DNA of 64,000 bases. It comes from Sinomonas albida (lineage in GTDB: Bacteria > Actinomycetota > Actinomycetes > Actinomycetales > Micrococcaceae). Below, one piece after another: positions 52,144 to 60,597 of the stretch (the stretch's first letter is position 1; each line of letters starts with the position of its first letter). The stretch is from contig NZ_SWDW01000007.1 in NCBI RefSeq assembly GCF_004919045.1, forward strand, positions 142,487-206,486. Reading direction: 5' to 3'. Below the pieces are notes generated by a model. It saw nothing but the letters and a program-made list of their open reading frames with translations. It was not told the origin of the DNA and ran no database searches. Made by a program: the position numbers and the translations under genes.

Positions 52144-53556
52144 ATGGCTCCCACCCTTGCCACGCGCGCCCCCAGCGGGGCTGCGCCCACCAGCCGCCGC
52201 GCCGGAAACATCGGCCTGTGGCTGGTCATGCTCGCTCAACTCATGCTCGTCCTCGATTCGACGGTGGTGAACGTCGCCCTTCCGCACATCGCCACCGACC
52301 TCCACTTCTCCAGCTCGGCCCTCAGCTGGGTCCTCAACGGCTACGCGCTCGCGTTCGGCGGCCTCCTGCTGCTCGGCGGCCGGATCGGGGACGTCCTCGG
52401 CCGGCGCCGCACGTTCCTTGTCGGAGTCGCCGCATTCACGCTCTTCTCCCTCCTCGGCGGCCTGGCCACCTCGCCCCTCCTCCTTGTCATCGCCCGCGCC
52501 CTCCAGGGCCTCGGGGCCGCGTTCGCGGCTCCGAGCGTGCTCGCGCTCATCACCACGTCCGCCCCGGAGGAGGGCGCCCGCAACCGCGCCTTGGCCCTGT
52601 TCTCAGCGATCGCGTCGATGGGCGGTGCCCTCGGCCTCATCCTCGGGGGCATCCTCACCGACACGACCAACTGGCGGTGGACCCTCTTCATCAACGTGCC
52701 GATCGGAGCGTTGATCCTCATCGCGGTACCGCGCCTCGTCCCCGAAACCCCACGGCGCCCGGGACGCTTCGACGTCCTCGGCGCTGTCACGGCAACGGGC
52801 GGCGCGGTCGCGATCGTGTGGGCGCTCATCCAGGCTCCCGACTACGGCTGGTTCAGCCCGCGCACCCTCGGCGGCTTCATCGTGGGCGCCGTGCTGCTCA
52901 CAGCGCTTGCCTACACCGAGCGCCGGGTGGCGCACCCCCTGCTCCGCCCCCAGCTGCTCCGCAGCCCCAGCCGCGTGAGCGCGCTCGCAGCGATGGCCGC
53001 AACCTACGGCGGGATGCTCGCGATGTTCTTCCTCATGGTCCAGTACCTCGAGGACCAGCTGCACTTCTCGCCGCTCGTGACCGGGCTCGCGTTCCTCCCG
53101 ATGCCCCTGAGCATCTTCGCGATGTCACGCATCATCCCGCGAATGGTCGAGCGCATAGGCGCCGTGCGGCTCGTGATTATCGGCGCGGCGCTCCGCGTCG
53201 TCGCATTCGTTCCGCTCACGCAGCTGGGCGCGAACACGAGCTTCGCACTCGTCGTCGTCGCCCTCCTCTGCACGGGCATCTCCGCGGGCATGACGTTCAT
53301 GCCGCTCACCACGCTCGCGCTGCGCGACGTCGAACCCGAGCACGCCGGGTCCGCATCGGGCCTGTTCCAGACGATGCAGCAGCTCGGCGGCGCCGTGGGG
53401 CTCGCCATCGTTGCGTCCACGTTCGCGGCGTTCGCGGTCCCGGGCGACTTCGTGATCGGCGGGCGGGCCGGATTCTGGTCGGCCACGATCCTCTCCGTCG
53501 TCGCGCTGGCGGCGGTCGTGGGGCTTGCCGTGAGGCGTCACCGCGAGACGGCTTGA
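52144..53556 (+). CDS. MFS exporter, DHA2 (14-TMS) family
   Basis: 470 residues with about 14 hydrophobic segments. Motif A GRIGDVLGRRRTFLVG after helix 2, motif with LDSTVVNVALPHIATDL in helix 1 (DHA2 signature), and the motif-C-like GGALGLILGGILTD in helix 5. A proton-driven exporter of antibiotics or antiseptics, under the divergent TetR. Strong terminator 60 nt downstream. Confidence 0.9.
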   Translation: MAPTLATRAPSGAAPTSRRAGNIGLWLVMLAQLMLVLDSTVVNVALPHIATDLHFSSSALSWVLNGYALAFGGLLLLGGRIGDVLGRRRTFLVGVAAFTLFSLLGGLATSPLLLVIARALQGLGAAFAAPSVLALITTSAPEEGARNRALALFSAIASMGGALGLILGGILTDTTNWRWTLFINVPIGALILIAVPRLVPETPRRPGRFDVLGAVTATGGAVAIVWALIQAPDYGWFSPRTLGGFIVGAVLLTALAYTERRVAHPLLRPQLLRSPSRVSALAAMAATYGGMLAMFFLMVQYLEDQLHFSPLVTGLAFLPMPLSIFAMSRIIPRMVERIGAVRLVIIGAALRVVAFVPLTQLGANTSFALVVVALLCTGISAGMTFMPLTTLALRDVEPEHAGSASGLFQTMQQLGGAVGLAIVASTFAAFAVPGDFVIGGRAGFWSATILSVVALAAVVGLAVRRHRETA

Positions 53557-53614
53557 GCCGCTAGGCGCAGGACTACCCGAACCGGGCTAGAGCCGCCCGA
53601 ACCACGGCGAAACC

Positions 53615-53654
53615 AAAGCAGCACCCCCGGCCTTCGGACCGGGGGTGCTGCTTT
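53615..53654 (+). terminator. Intrinsic terminator of the MFS gene
   Basis: AAAGCAGCACCCCCGG (53615-53630) is complementary to CCGGGGGTGCTGCTTT (53639-53654) with a UUCG-like loop. Ends in TTT on the plus strand and, on the other strand, in TTT also. Confidence 0.9.
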
Positions 53655-53720
53655 GCACAACGGTGGCCAACCGGCCCCCCAGCGGCCAACCGGCCGGGCG
53701 TCCGGATGGCGGCCGATCCC

Positions 53721-53765
53721 TTGACACATTCCCACGCATGGGATTACCTAATGAACATTCGGTAA
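53721..53765 (+). promoter_or_regulatory. paaI promoter with TetR-type operator
   Basis: TTGACA (53721-53726) then 18 bp to TACCTA. An almost perfect 22-bp palindrome covers the -10: TTACCTAATG (53744-53753), AA, CATTCGGTAA (53756-53765), with 9 of 10 arm positions symmetric. Half-site TTACCGAATG resembles TTACCGACCG upstream of paaA. The TetR gene two genes downstream is the obvious ligand-responsive repressor. Confidence 0.65.
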
Positions 53766-53784
53766 AGAAATGCGAGGTACCTCC

Positions 53785-54351
53785 ATGAGCGACGCTGCTC
53801 CCGCGGACCAGTTGGCCCACCACCCCATCCTCACCGACGACTACGCGACGGAATGGATGGGCCTCGAGGTCCTCGCCCTCGGGGACGGCTCCGCGACCGT
53901 TGCGACGACGCTCCGCCGCGAGATGCTCAACGGATTCGGCATCGCCCACGGTGGAATGATCTTCGCCATCGCCGACTCCGCGTTCGCTCTTGCGTGCAAC
54001 CCGCACACGCCCGAGGAGGACGACAACACCATGACCGTCGCCGCCGGCGTCGACGTCAACTTCCTCGCCCCGGCCCACGCCGGGGAGCGCATCACCGCCG
54101 TCGCGGCCCGCCGAGCCCAGGCCGGGCGCAGCGGCCTCTACGACGTCCAGGTCTATGCGACGGCGCCCGGCGCGGCCTCCGCATCAACGCCCGACGGCGC
54201 GTCCCCGGCTCCCGCCAGCGTGTCCCCCGGAGGCGCGGCCCCGGGATCAACGCCCGACGGCGCGTCCCCGGCTCAGGCGCCAGTGCAGCCGCAGGCGCCG
54301 CGGCTCATTGCCGAATTCCGCGGGCGCTCGCGCACCGTTCCCAAGCGCTAG
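53785..54351 (+). CDS. paaI: Hotdog-fold thioesterase, PaaI-like, with repeat-rich insertion
   Basis: 188 residues from ATG 53785 (GAGG 9 nt upstream). Hotdog domain: EWMGLEVLALGDGSATV, LNGFGIAHGGMIFAIADSAF with the catalytic-region HGG, and DVNFLAPAHAGERITAVA. Removes CoA from blocked ring intermediates of the phenylacetate pathway. Odd: between the strand ending VYATAPGA and the last strand RLIAEFRGRS is an insertion of about 40 residues with repeats of STPDGASPA, which most PaaI proteins lack. The last codons Pro-Lys-Arg-stop are re-used in downstream repeats. Confidence 0.85.
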   Translation: MSDAAPADQLAHHPILTDDYATEWMGLEVLALGDGSATVATTLRREMLNGFGIAHGGMIFAIADSAFALACNPHTPEEDDNTMTVAAGVDVNFLAPAHAGERITAVAARRAQAGRSGLYDVQVYATAPGAASASTPDGASPAPASVSPGGAAPGSTPDGASPAQAPVQPQAPRLIAEFRGRSRTVPKR

Positions 54352-54408
54352 CCCCCTAGGGCCAGCCCCCAAGCGCCGGTCCCCCAAGCGCTGGCCCCCC
54401 AAGCGCTG
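54340..54408 (+). repeat. Repeats of the paaI terminal codons in the paaI-paaK gap
   Basis: CCCAAGCGC, the last coding triplets of paaI, occurs at 54340 (followed by the TAG stop), then at 54368, 54383 and 54398, each within a CCCAAGCGCYGG context; spacings 28, 15 and 15 bp. Confidence 0.75.
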
Positions 54409-54466
54409 GGCGCGCCGCTCCGCCGTCGTACGTCGCCCTCGCACACCTCACTCGAGAAAGACTTCC

Positions 54467-55798
54467 ATGACCCAGACCGCCTCCCCCGAGACCTCAGCCT
54501 TCGGCCCCGCGATCCTCGATGCCGAGGAGACCATGTCGCGCGACCAGATCGAGGCCCTCCAACTGACGCGCCTCCAGGAGACGCTCTACTACGCGTACGG
54601 CCACGTGGCGCTGTACCAGCGCAAGTTCGACGAGGCCGGGGTCCACCCGAGCGATCTCAAGGAGCTCGCCGACCTCGCGAAGTTCCCGTTCACCACGAAG
54701 GACGATCTCCGCCAGGAGTACCCGTTCGGCATGTTCGCCGTGCCCATGGACCACGTGGTCCGCATCCACGCGAGCTCGGGCACCACCGGCCGCCCGACCG
54801 TGGTGGGCTACACGAAGCAGGACCTCGACACGTGGGCGACGCTCGTGGCGCGCTGCCTCCGGGCCTCGGGCGTCCGGCCCGGCATGAAGGTGCACAACGC
54901 GTACGGCTACGGCCTCTTCACCGGAGGGCTCGGCGCGCACGCCGGCGCCGAGAAGCTCGGCGCGACCGTCATCCCGATGTCGGGCGGCCAGACCGAGAAG
55001 CAGATCCAGCTCATCCAGGACTTCGCGCCCGACGCGATCCTGTGCACGCCGACCTACCTGCTCACCATCGGCGACGCGATGGCCCACAAGGGCCTCGACC
55101 CGCGCGCGACCTCGCTCAAGTACGCGGTGCTCGGCGCCGAGCCGTGGACGCAGGAGATGCGCCACGAACTCGAGCAGATGTTCGGGATCAAGGCGTGCGA
55201 CATCTACGGCCTCTCCGAGGTCATGGGCCCCGGCGTCGCGGGCGAGTCGGTCGAGACGCAGGACGGCAGCCACGTCTGGGAGGACCACTTCCGGCCCGAG
55301 ATCGTGGACCCGTTCGACCTCACCCGGACCATGGCGGACGGCGAGACGGGCGAGCTCGTGTTCACGTCGCTCACCAAGCAGGCGCTGCCGATCATCCGCT
55401 ACCGCACGAAGGACCTCACGACGCTCCAGCCCGGCACCGCGCGTCCCGGCCACCGCCGCATGGGCCGCATCTCCGGCCGCAGCGACGACATGATCATCCT
55501 GCGGGGCGTGAACCTCTTCCCGTCGCAGATCGAGGAGATCGCGCTGCGGATCCCCGAGCTGAGCCCGCACTTCCAGCTCGAGATCACCCGCCCGCACAGA
55601 ATGGACGAGCTCACCGTGAAGATCGAACCCAGGGAAGGGACGACGGCGGAGCAGCGTACCGCGGCTGCCTCGGCCCTGCGGCAGCAGATCAAGATTCACA
55701 TCGGCTCGACGTGCCGCATCGACGTGGTCGAGCCCGGTTCGCTCGAGCGCTCGAACGGCAAGCTGCGGCGCATCTACGACCTCCGCACCAAGGCCTAA
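54467..55798 (+). CDS. paaK: Phenylacetate-CoA ligase
   Basis: 443 residues from ATG 54467. AMP-forming ligase: HASSGTTGRPTVVGYT (ATP-binding), AYGYGLFTGGLGAHAG, YGLSEVMGPGVA, GELVFTSLTKQALPIIRYRT and GRSDDMIILRGVNLFPSQIE. Activates phenylacetate to phenylacetyl-CoA, the substrate of the PaaABCDE epoxidase 7 kb away. Second gene of the paaI-paaK-tetR unit, 115 nt after paaI and 17 nt before the regulator. Confidence 0.95.
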   Translation: MTQTASPETSAFGPAILDAEETMSRDQIEALQLTRLQETLYYAYGHVALYQRKFDEAGVHPSDLKELADLAKFPFTTKDDLRQEYPFGMFAVPMDHVVRIHASSGTTGRPTVVGYTKQDLDTWATLVARCLRASGVRPGMKVHNAYGYGLFTGGLGAHAGAEKLGATVIPMSGGQTEKQIQLIQDFAPDAILCTPTYLLTIGDAMAHKGLDPRATSLKYAVLGAEPWTQEMRHELEQMFGIKACDIYGLSEVMGPGVAGESVETQDGSHVWEDHFRPEIVDPFDLTRTMADGETGELVFTSLTKQALPIIRYRTKDLTTLQPGTARPGHRRMGRISGRSDDMIILRGVNLFPSQIEEIALRIPELSPHFQLEITRPHRMDELTVKIEPREGTTAEQRTAAASALRQQIKIHIGSTCRIDVVEPGSLERSNGKLRRIYDLRTKA

Positions 55799-55815
55799 AC
55801 CCTAGACTGGATCCC

Positions 55816-56526
55816 ATGCCTTCCGCCGCTGCCACCGAGACCCCAGACCCGGGAACCCCAGGCCGGGGAGCCTCGGGCCGAGGAACCTCGGGCCAGGGAA
55901 CCTCGGGCCAGGGAACCTCGGGCCCTATGCCCTCCGGGCGCCGGGGCCGCCCCGGCTACGACCAGCGGTCGGTGCTCAACGTAGCCGTCGAGGTGTTCAA
56001 CCGGCACGGCTACGACGCGACGTCGATGGGGATCCTCGCGGAGAACCTCGGCATCTCGAAGTCGGCGATCTACCACCATGTGCCGTCCAAGGAGGACCTG
56101 CTTGCGCTCGCCCTCGAGCAGGCCCTCGGCGGCCTCGAGTCGGTGTGGGAGGCCCACGAGACGCACGAGGGGACGGCGGAGGAGCGGCTCGAATTCGTGG
56201 TGCGCTCGACCGTGCGGGTCCTGACCGAACGCCTGCCGTTCGTGACGCTGCTCCTGCGCCTCCGCGGCAATACCGAGACGGAGCGGACGGCAATGGAGCG
56301 CCGGCGCGTCTTCGACCGCAAGGTCGCTGGGCTCATCGACGAGGCAAGGGCGGAGGGCACCCTCCGCAGCGACATCGACCCGCGCACTGTGTCTCGCCTG
56401 CTGTTCGGAACCATCAACTCGATCGTCGAGTGGTACCGGCCGGGCGGCTCGCTCACGGCCGAGAAGCTTGCGGACGATGTCGTCGCGGTGCTGTTCGATG
56501 GACTCCGCCAGGGCGGGCTGCGCTAG
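55816..56526 (+). CDS. paaR: TetR-family regulator, PaaR-like
   Basis: 236 residues. HTH: VLNVAVEVFNRHGYDATSMG and LAENLGISKSAIYHHVPSKE. The C-terminal domain has RLRGNTETERTAMERRRVFD, typical of PaaR-type proteins that release DNA when phenylacetyl-CoA binds. In operon with paaI and paaK, so autoregulated through the site at 53744-53765 and likely also acting at paaA. Residues 12-40 are a Gly/Ser/Thr run built on RGTSGQ repeats that precede the conserved core. Confidence 0.85.
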   Translation: MPSAAATETPDPGTPGRGASGRGTSGQGTSGQGTSGPMPSGRRGRPGYDQRSVLNVAVEVFNRHGYDATSMGILAENLGISKSAIYHHVPSKEDLLALALEQALGGLESVWEAHETHEGTAEERLEFVVRSTVRVLTERLPFVTLLLRLRGNTETERTAMERRRVFDRKVAGLIDEARAEGTLRSDIDPRTVSRLLFGTINSIVEWYRPGGSLTAEKLADDVVAVLFDGLRQGGLR

Positions 56527-56666
56527 GTCGACCGGCTTGCCACGGCTGCCATTCCCAATGGATGAACTTCTGCTGAATTGATCGGCAACTCGGGCTCCGA
56601 GGCCAATCGGCGGGAATAGGGTCTTCGCGGGGACAGAGAACCGCCGCTCTCGAGAAGGACATCCAC

Positions 56667-58352
56667 ATGCCGAAGTTCAGCATCCGCGCCGCGGCTGCCA
56701 CGAGCGCTTTCGGGCTCGTCGTCGCCGCGGGCGGGGCCATGGCCGCCGCCCCGGCCCAGGCCGCCAGCTCCGCCACCACCACGCCGATCAAGCACGTCGT
56801 CGTCATCTTCGGCGAGAACGTCTCGTTCGACCACTACTACGCCACCTACCCGCAGGCCGCCAACGCCGCGGGTGAGAAGGTCCAGGGGACGGGCGCTCCG
56901 GCGTCGTCCTTCACGGCCAAGGGGAACACGCCCAAGGACATCAACACGCTCGCGAACGCCAACCTGCTCGCGCCGAACAACCCGAACTCCGTCCAGCCGA
57001 TGCGCCTCACGCCGGGCCAGGCCGTGACGTGCGACCAGGACCACGACTACAAGCCCGAGCAGCTGGCTTACAACAACGGGCTCATGAACAAGTTCGTCGA
57101 GAACACGAGCTCTGACTCGTGCGGCAAGCCCGGCGACCCGCGCTACCAGACCAAGGGCCTCACCATGGGCTACTACGACGGCAACACCGTCACGGGTCTC
57201 TGGAACTATGCGCAGAACTACGCCATGAGCGACAACAGCTTCGGTGACGAGTTCGGCCCGTCCACGCCCGGCGCGCTCAACCTCGTCGCCGGCCAGACCC
57301 ACGGCGTCACGAGCGTCGATCCGTTCACCGGGAAGCCGACGGCGACGCCGGACGACTACACGGTCAAGTCCCCGAACGCCCAGGGCGTCGGCACCGTCAC
57401 CGAAGACCCCGACCCCGCGTACGACGACTGCTCGAACGGCAACCACTCGCAGAACTACCCGCTGGCTGCGATGCAGGGCAAGAATGTTGGCGACCTGCTC
57501 AACGAGAAGAACGTCTCGTGGGGCTGGTTCGAGGGCGGCTTCACCCCCAACGGCACCAAGAACATCAAGGGCGTGGACTACGCGCAGTGCACGACCGCGC
57601 ACGCGAACATCGTCGGGGGCTCGCGCACTGACTACAACCCGCACCACCAGCCGTTCCAGTACTACAAGTCGACGTCGAACCCGCACCACCTCGCGCCCGC
57701 CTCGGACGCCGAGATCGGCCACAACGGGCAGGCGAACCACCAGTACGACATGACGGACTTCGACAAGGTCGTGAACTCGGACAACATGCCCGCCGTCTCG
57801 TTCCTCAAGGCGCCGAACTACCAGGATGGCCACGCCTCGTACTCGGATCCGATCGACGAGCAGGAGTTCGTGGTCAACCAGATCAACGCGATCCAGAAGT
57901 CGAAGAACTGGGACTCCACGGCGATCGTCCTCGCCTACGATGACTCGGACGGGTGGTACGACCACGTCGCAGCGAAGGTCAAGAACGCCTCGAACGACCC
58001 GGCCAACGACGCCGCGTGGTGCCTCAACGCCGCGAAGGCCGGCACGCCGATCCTCGGCGGCTACGCTGACCGCTGCGGCCCCGGCCCGCGCCTCCCGCTC
58101 CTCGTCATCTCCCCGTTCGCGAAGCGCAACTTCGTGGACCACACGGAGACGCAGCAGTCCTCGGTCCTGCGCTTCATCGAGGACAACTGGCACCTCGGCC
58201 GCCTCGGCGACGGCTCGTTCGACGCGATCGCCGGCTCGCTCACCAACATGTTCAACTTCGAGAACGACCGCGAGTCGACAGTCATTCTCGACCCGAAGAC
58301 CGGAAACGTCGTCTCGAAGGGCGACGAGGGCGATTCGGACAGCCAGGAGTAA
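56667..58352 (+). CDS. Secreted phosphoesterase (phospholipase C/acid phosphatase-like)
   Basis: 561 residues with a Sec signal peptide (Arg at residue 7, hydrophobic [19 protein letters not shown]). Phosphoesterase-family motifs: KHVVVIFGENVSFDHYYATY, with the ENxSFD metal/nucleophile segment, MSDNSFGDEFGPSTPGALNL, VLAYDDSDGWYDHV and PLLVISPFAKRNFVDHTE. Cleaves phosphate esters, perhaps phospholipids or organophosphates, outside the cell. No lipobox or anchor; acidic C-terminus. Single gene between paaR and the DUF427 gene. Confidence 0.88.
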   Translation: MPKFSIRAAAATSAFGLVVAAGGAMAAAPAQAASSATTTPIKHVVVIFGENVSFDHYYATYPQAANAAGEKVQGTGAPASSFTAKGNTPKDINTLANANLLAPNNPNSVQPMRLTPGQAVTCDQDHDYKPEQLAYNNGLMNKFVENTSSDSCGKPGDPRYQTKGLTMGYYDGNTVTGLWNYAQNYAMSDNSFGDEFGPSTPGALNLVAGQTHGVTSVDPFTGKPTATPDDYTVKSPNAQGVGTVTEDPDPAYDDCSNGNHSQNYPLAAMQGKNVGDLLNEKNVSWGWFEGGFTPNGTKNIKGVDYAQCTTAHANIVGGSRTDYNPHHQPFQYYKSTSNPHHLAPASDAEIGHNGQANHQYDMTDFDKVVNSDNMPAVSFLKAPNYQDGHASYSDPIDEQEFVVNQINAIQKSKNWDSTAIVLAYDDSDGWYDHVAAKVKNASNDPANDAAWCLNAAKAGTPILGGYADRCGPGPRLPLLVISPFAKRNFVDHTETQQSSVLRFIEDNWHLGRLGDGSFDAIAGSLTNMFNFENDRESTVILDPKTGNVVSKGDEGDSDSQE

Positions 58353-58360
58353 TCAACCCT

Positions 58361-58384
58361 CGCTGCGGGGTTCCTCCCCCAGCG
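58361..58384 (+). terminator. Imperfect hairpin after the phosphoesterase gene
   Basis: CGCTGCGGGG and CCCCCAGCG pair with one unpaired C around TTCCT. No T-run, so a weak or Rho-aided terminator. Confidence 0.35.
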
Positions 58385-58402
58385 CGTGAGGGAGTTGCTT
58401 GA

Positions 58403-58439
58403 GGATGGCCACGGGAGCACGCTGGTTCCGTGGCCATCC
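58403..58439 (+). promoter_or_regulatory. 12-bp perfect hairpin over the DUF427 start
   Basis: GGATGGCCACGG (58403-58414) and CCGTGGCCATCC (58428-58439) are exact complements with a 13-nt loop. The GTG at 58430 lies in the right arm and the ATG at 58442 just after it, so the stem could mask the initiation region, or end the upstream message. Confidence 0.5.
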
Positions 58440-59194
58440 GCATGTCCAACGAATTCCGCCGTCTCGTTCCCGAGCTCCGCTACGAGCCGACCCCGAAACG
58501 GCTCCGCGCGCGGCTGGGCGACGAGGTCGTCTTGGAGTCGCGCCGCGCGATCGTCCTGTGGGAGCCGGGGCGTCACATCCCGGTCCACGCGGTTCCCGAG
58601 GACGATGTCGTCGCTCGCCTCGAGCCGGCCGCGCCCGGCGAGGGCGGCGCGAACCATACGGCCGACGGCGACCTTCTCACCGTCAGGGCGGGGGGCCACA
58701 CCGCCGCCGGGAAGGCGTTCCGGCTCAGCGACCCGGACCTGAGCGGCTACATCGTCTGCGAGACGGACGCGTTCGACTGGTTCGAGGAGGACGAACTCGT
58801 CATCGGGCATCCCCCGGACCCGTTCTCCCGGATCGACATGCGCGCGACGTCACGCCACGTCCGGGTGCTCCTGGACGGGGCCGTGCTCGCCGAGACGACG
58901 CGCTCCGTGATCCTATTCGAGGGGCGTCTTCCGCCTAGGTCGTACATCCCGCGCGAGGACGTGAACTGGGACCTCCTCGAGTCCGTGGACCTCGTGACGG
59001 TCTGCCCGTACAAGGGCCACGCCCACTACTGGACGGCGCCGGGGCTCGGCGACGGCCGGCCCGTCGCGTGGTCCTACGGCCCCGAATTCCCCGAGATGGC
59101 GCAGATCCACGGTCTCGTGGCGTTCTTCGACGAGCGCACCGACGTCGAGGTGGACGGCCAGGTCTCCGCGCGGCCGTCCACGGCGTGGACGTGA
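58430..59194 (+). CDS. Two-domain DUF427 protein
   Basis: 254 residues from GTG 58430 (GGGAG 12 nt upstream; ATG 58442 is an alternative). Two DUF427 modules are seen: VVLESRRAIVLWEPGRHIPV with YIVCETDAFDWFEED in the first half and VLAETTRSVILFEGRLPPRS with VTVCPYKGHAHYW in the second. DUF427 proteins are common in actinobacteria and fungi; the fold suggests a small beta-barrel; biochemical function is not established. The second copy keeps the CPYKG motif, the first does not. Confidence 0.85.
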   Translation: MAIRMSNEFRRLVPELRYEPTPKRLRARLGDEVVLESRRAIVLWEPGRHIPVHAVPEDDVVARLEPAAPGEGGANHTADGDLLTVRAGGHTAAGKAFRLSDPDLSGYIVCETDAFDWFEEDELVIGHPPDPFSRIDMRATSRHVRVLLDGAVLAETTRSVILFEGRLPPRSYIPREDVNWDLLESVDLVTVCPYKGHAHYWTAPGLGDGRPVAWSYGPEFPEMAQIHGLVAFFDERTDVEVDGQVSARPSTAWT

Positions 59195-59267
59195 GTGATA
59201 ACGGCTTGGCAACGTTCTGACCGGTCGATGGAATCGGCGGGAGGCCGTGCCTACACTCTTTGACGTG

Positions 59268-59300
59268 ACCTGCATCTCAATGGCGCGATGCAGGTTTTTC
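59268..59300 (+). terminator. Intrinsic terminator downstream of the DUF427 gene
   Basis: ACCTGCATC (59268-59276) pairs with GATGCAGGT (59287-59295) and is followed by TTTTC. Confidence 0.85.
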
Positions 59301-59342
59301 TCTGCCCAGGCGCCCGCACGCTTGCCTTCCGCCATGGACGGA

Positions 59343-59380
59343 AGAGGGCGACGCGTCGAGAATTCTCCGCGTCGCCCTCT
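59343..59380 (-). terminator. Hairpin downstream of mtlD
   Basis: AGAGGGCGACGCG (59343-59355) is complementary to CGCGTCGCCCTCT (59368-59380); the loop GAGAATTCTC can pair with itself. Probably ends the mtl operon read on the minus strand. Confidence 0.75.
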
Positions 59381-59415
59381 GGTCGCCCCCTTGACGGTCC
59401 CGATGCTCCGGGCGG

Positions 59416-60597
59416 TTAGCCGCCTACGCCCGCCCGCGCCTCCGCCACGAGACCGACCACGGAGTCGTGCAGCGGGTGCTCCGGCCCGAGGCCAGTGAGT
59501 TCCTCGGCGATCGCGAGGTCCGCCCCCTCCCCCGCGAGGAGGGACTGAAGGCGCTGGGCCTCGTCGTCGTCGGCCGCGTCGAAGCGCAGCGCGGCACCCA
59601 TGGCGCCCAACAGCGCGTCCGCGGACAGGCCGCGCTCGGCGAGCTCGGCCGCCGGGCCGACGAACCGCTCGTGCCGGCTGAGCTTCCGGAGCGGCGCACG
59701 GCCCACGCGGTCCACCGTGTCCGGGAGCTCGGCATTGGCGAAGCGCCCCAGGATCTTGCGGATGTACGCCTCCTGTTCCTCGGGCGCGAAGCCGTACTTC
59801 GCGACGAGGAGGGCCTTGGTCTCGGCCAGGACGGCCTCGACCTTCCGCCGGATCTCGGGGTCGCCGATCGCCTCCGCGATCTTCTCCTTGCCCGCCACGC
59901 GCCCGAAGTAGGCGGCGGAGGCGTGGCCCGTGTTGACGGTGAAGAGCTTCCGCTCGATGTACGGACCCAGCGAGTCGACCCACGTGACACCCGGGATCTC
60001 CGGGACAGCGTCGCCGAACGGACCGCGCTCGATGGCCCACTCGAAGTAGGGCTCGACGCGGACGTCGAGGCCCCCGCCCGGCGCCTGCGCCGGGACGATG
60101 CGGTCCACCGCCGTGTTCGCGAAGATGGCCTTCGCGTCCACCGCGTCCTCGCCGAGGCCCTCGGTGCGGGCCGCGGCCCGCACCTCGGCCTCGAGGATGT
60201 CCGTCGCGTTGATCGCATTCTCGCACGCCATGACGGCAAGCGGCGCCGCGCCCTCCGGCCGCGCGGCGAGGCCGCGGGCGATCACCGGGGCCACGAACTT
60301 GAGGATGTTCGGGCCCACGGCGGTCGTCACGATGTCGGCGCGCGCGATGCGCTCGACGAGCTCGGCCTCCTGCGTAGCGGAGTTGACCGCGTCGTAGCCG
60401 TCCACGAGGTGGTCGACGCCGCCGGCGCCGACCTCGTGCACGGTGTACGACGGCGTGGCCTGGAGCGCCTCGATGAGAGGCGTCGCCACATCGGCGAAGA
60501 CGAGCCCGTAGCCTGCCTCATGGAGCAGGAGGCCCACGAAACCGCGGCCGATGTTCCCCGCCCCGAAGTGGACTGCCGACTTGCTCCCGAGCGTCAT
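59416..60597 (-). CDS. mtlD: Mannitol-1-phosphate 5-dehydrogenase
   Basis: 393 residues. N-terminal NAD fold VHFGAGNIGRGFVGLLLHEA and the catalytic region KLFTVNTGHASAAYFGRVAG with the conserved Lys/Asn/His of polyol dehydrogenases, plus ACENAINATDILEA. Oxidises mannitol-1-phosphate made by the MtlA PTS to fructose-6-phosphate. Overlaps the mtlA stop by four bases. Confidence 0.94.
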   Translation of the reverse strand: MTLGSKSAVHFGAGNIGRGFVGLLLHEAGYGLVFADVATPLIEALQATPSYTVHEVGAGGVDHLVDGYDAVNSATQEAELVERIARADIVTTAVGPNILKFVAPVIARGLAARPEGAAPLAVMACENAINATDILEAEVRAAARTEGLGEDAVDAKAIFANTAVDRIVPAQAPGGGLDVRVEPYFEWAIERGPFGDAVPEIPGVTWVDSLGPYIERKLFTVNTGHASAAYFGRVAGKEKIAEAIGDPEIRRKVEAVLAETKALLVAKYGFAPEEQEAYIRKILGRFANAELPDTVDRVGRAPLRKLSRHERFVGPAAELAERGLSADALLGAMGAALRFDAADDDEAQRLQSLLAGEGADLAIAEELTGLGPEHPLHDSVVGLVAEARAGVGG

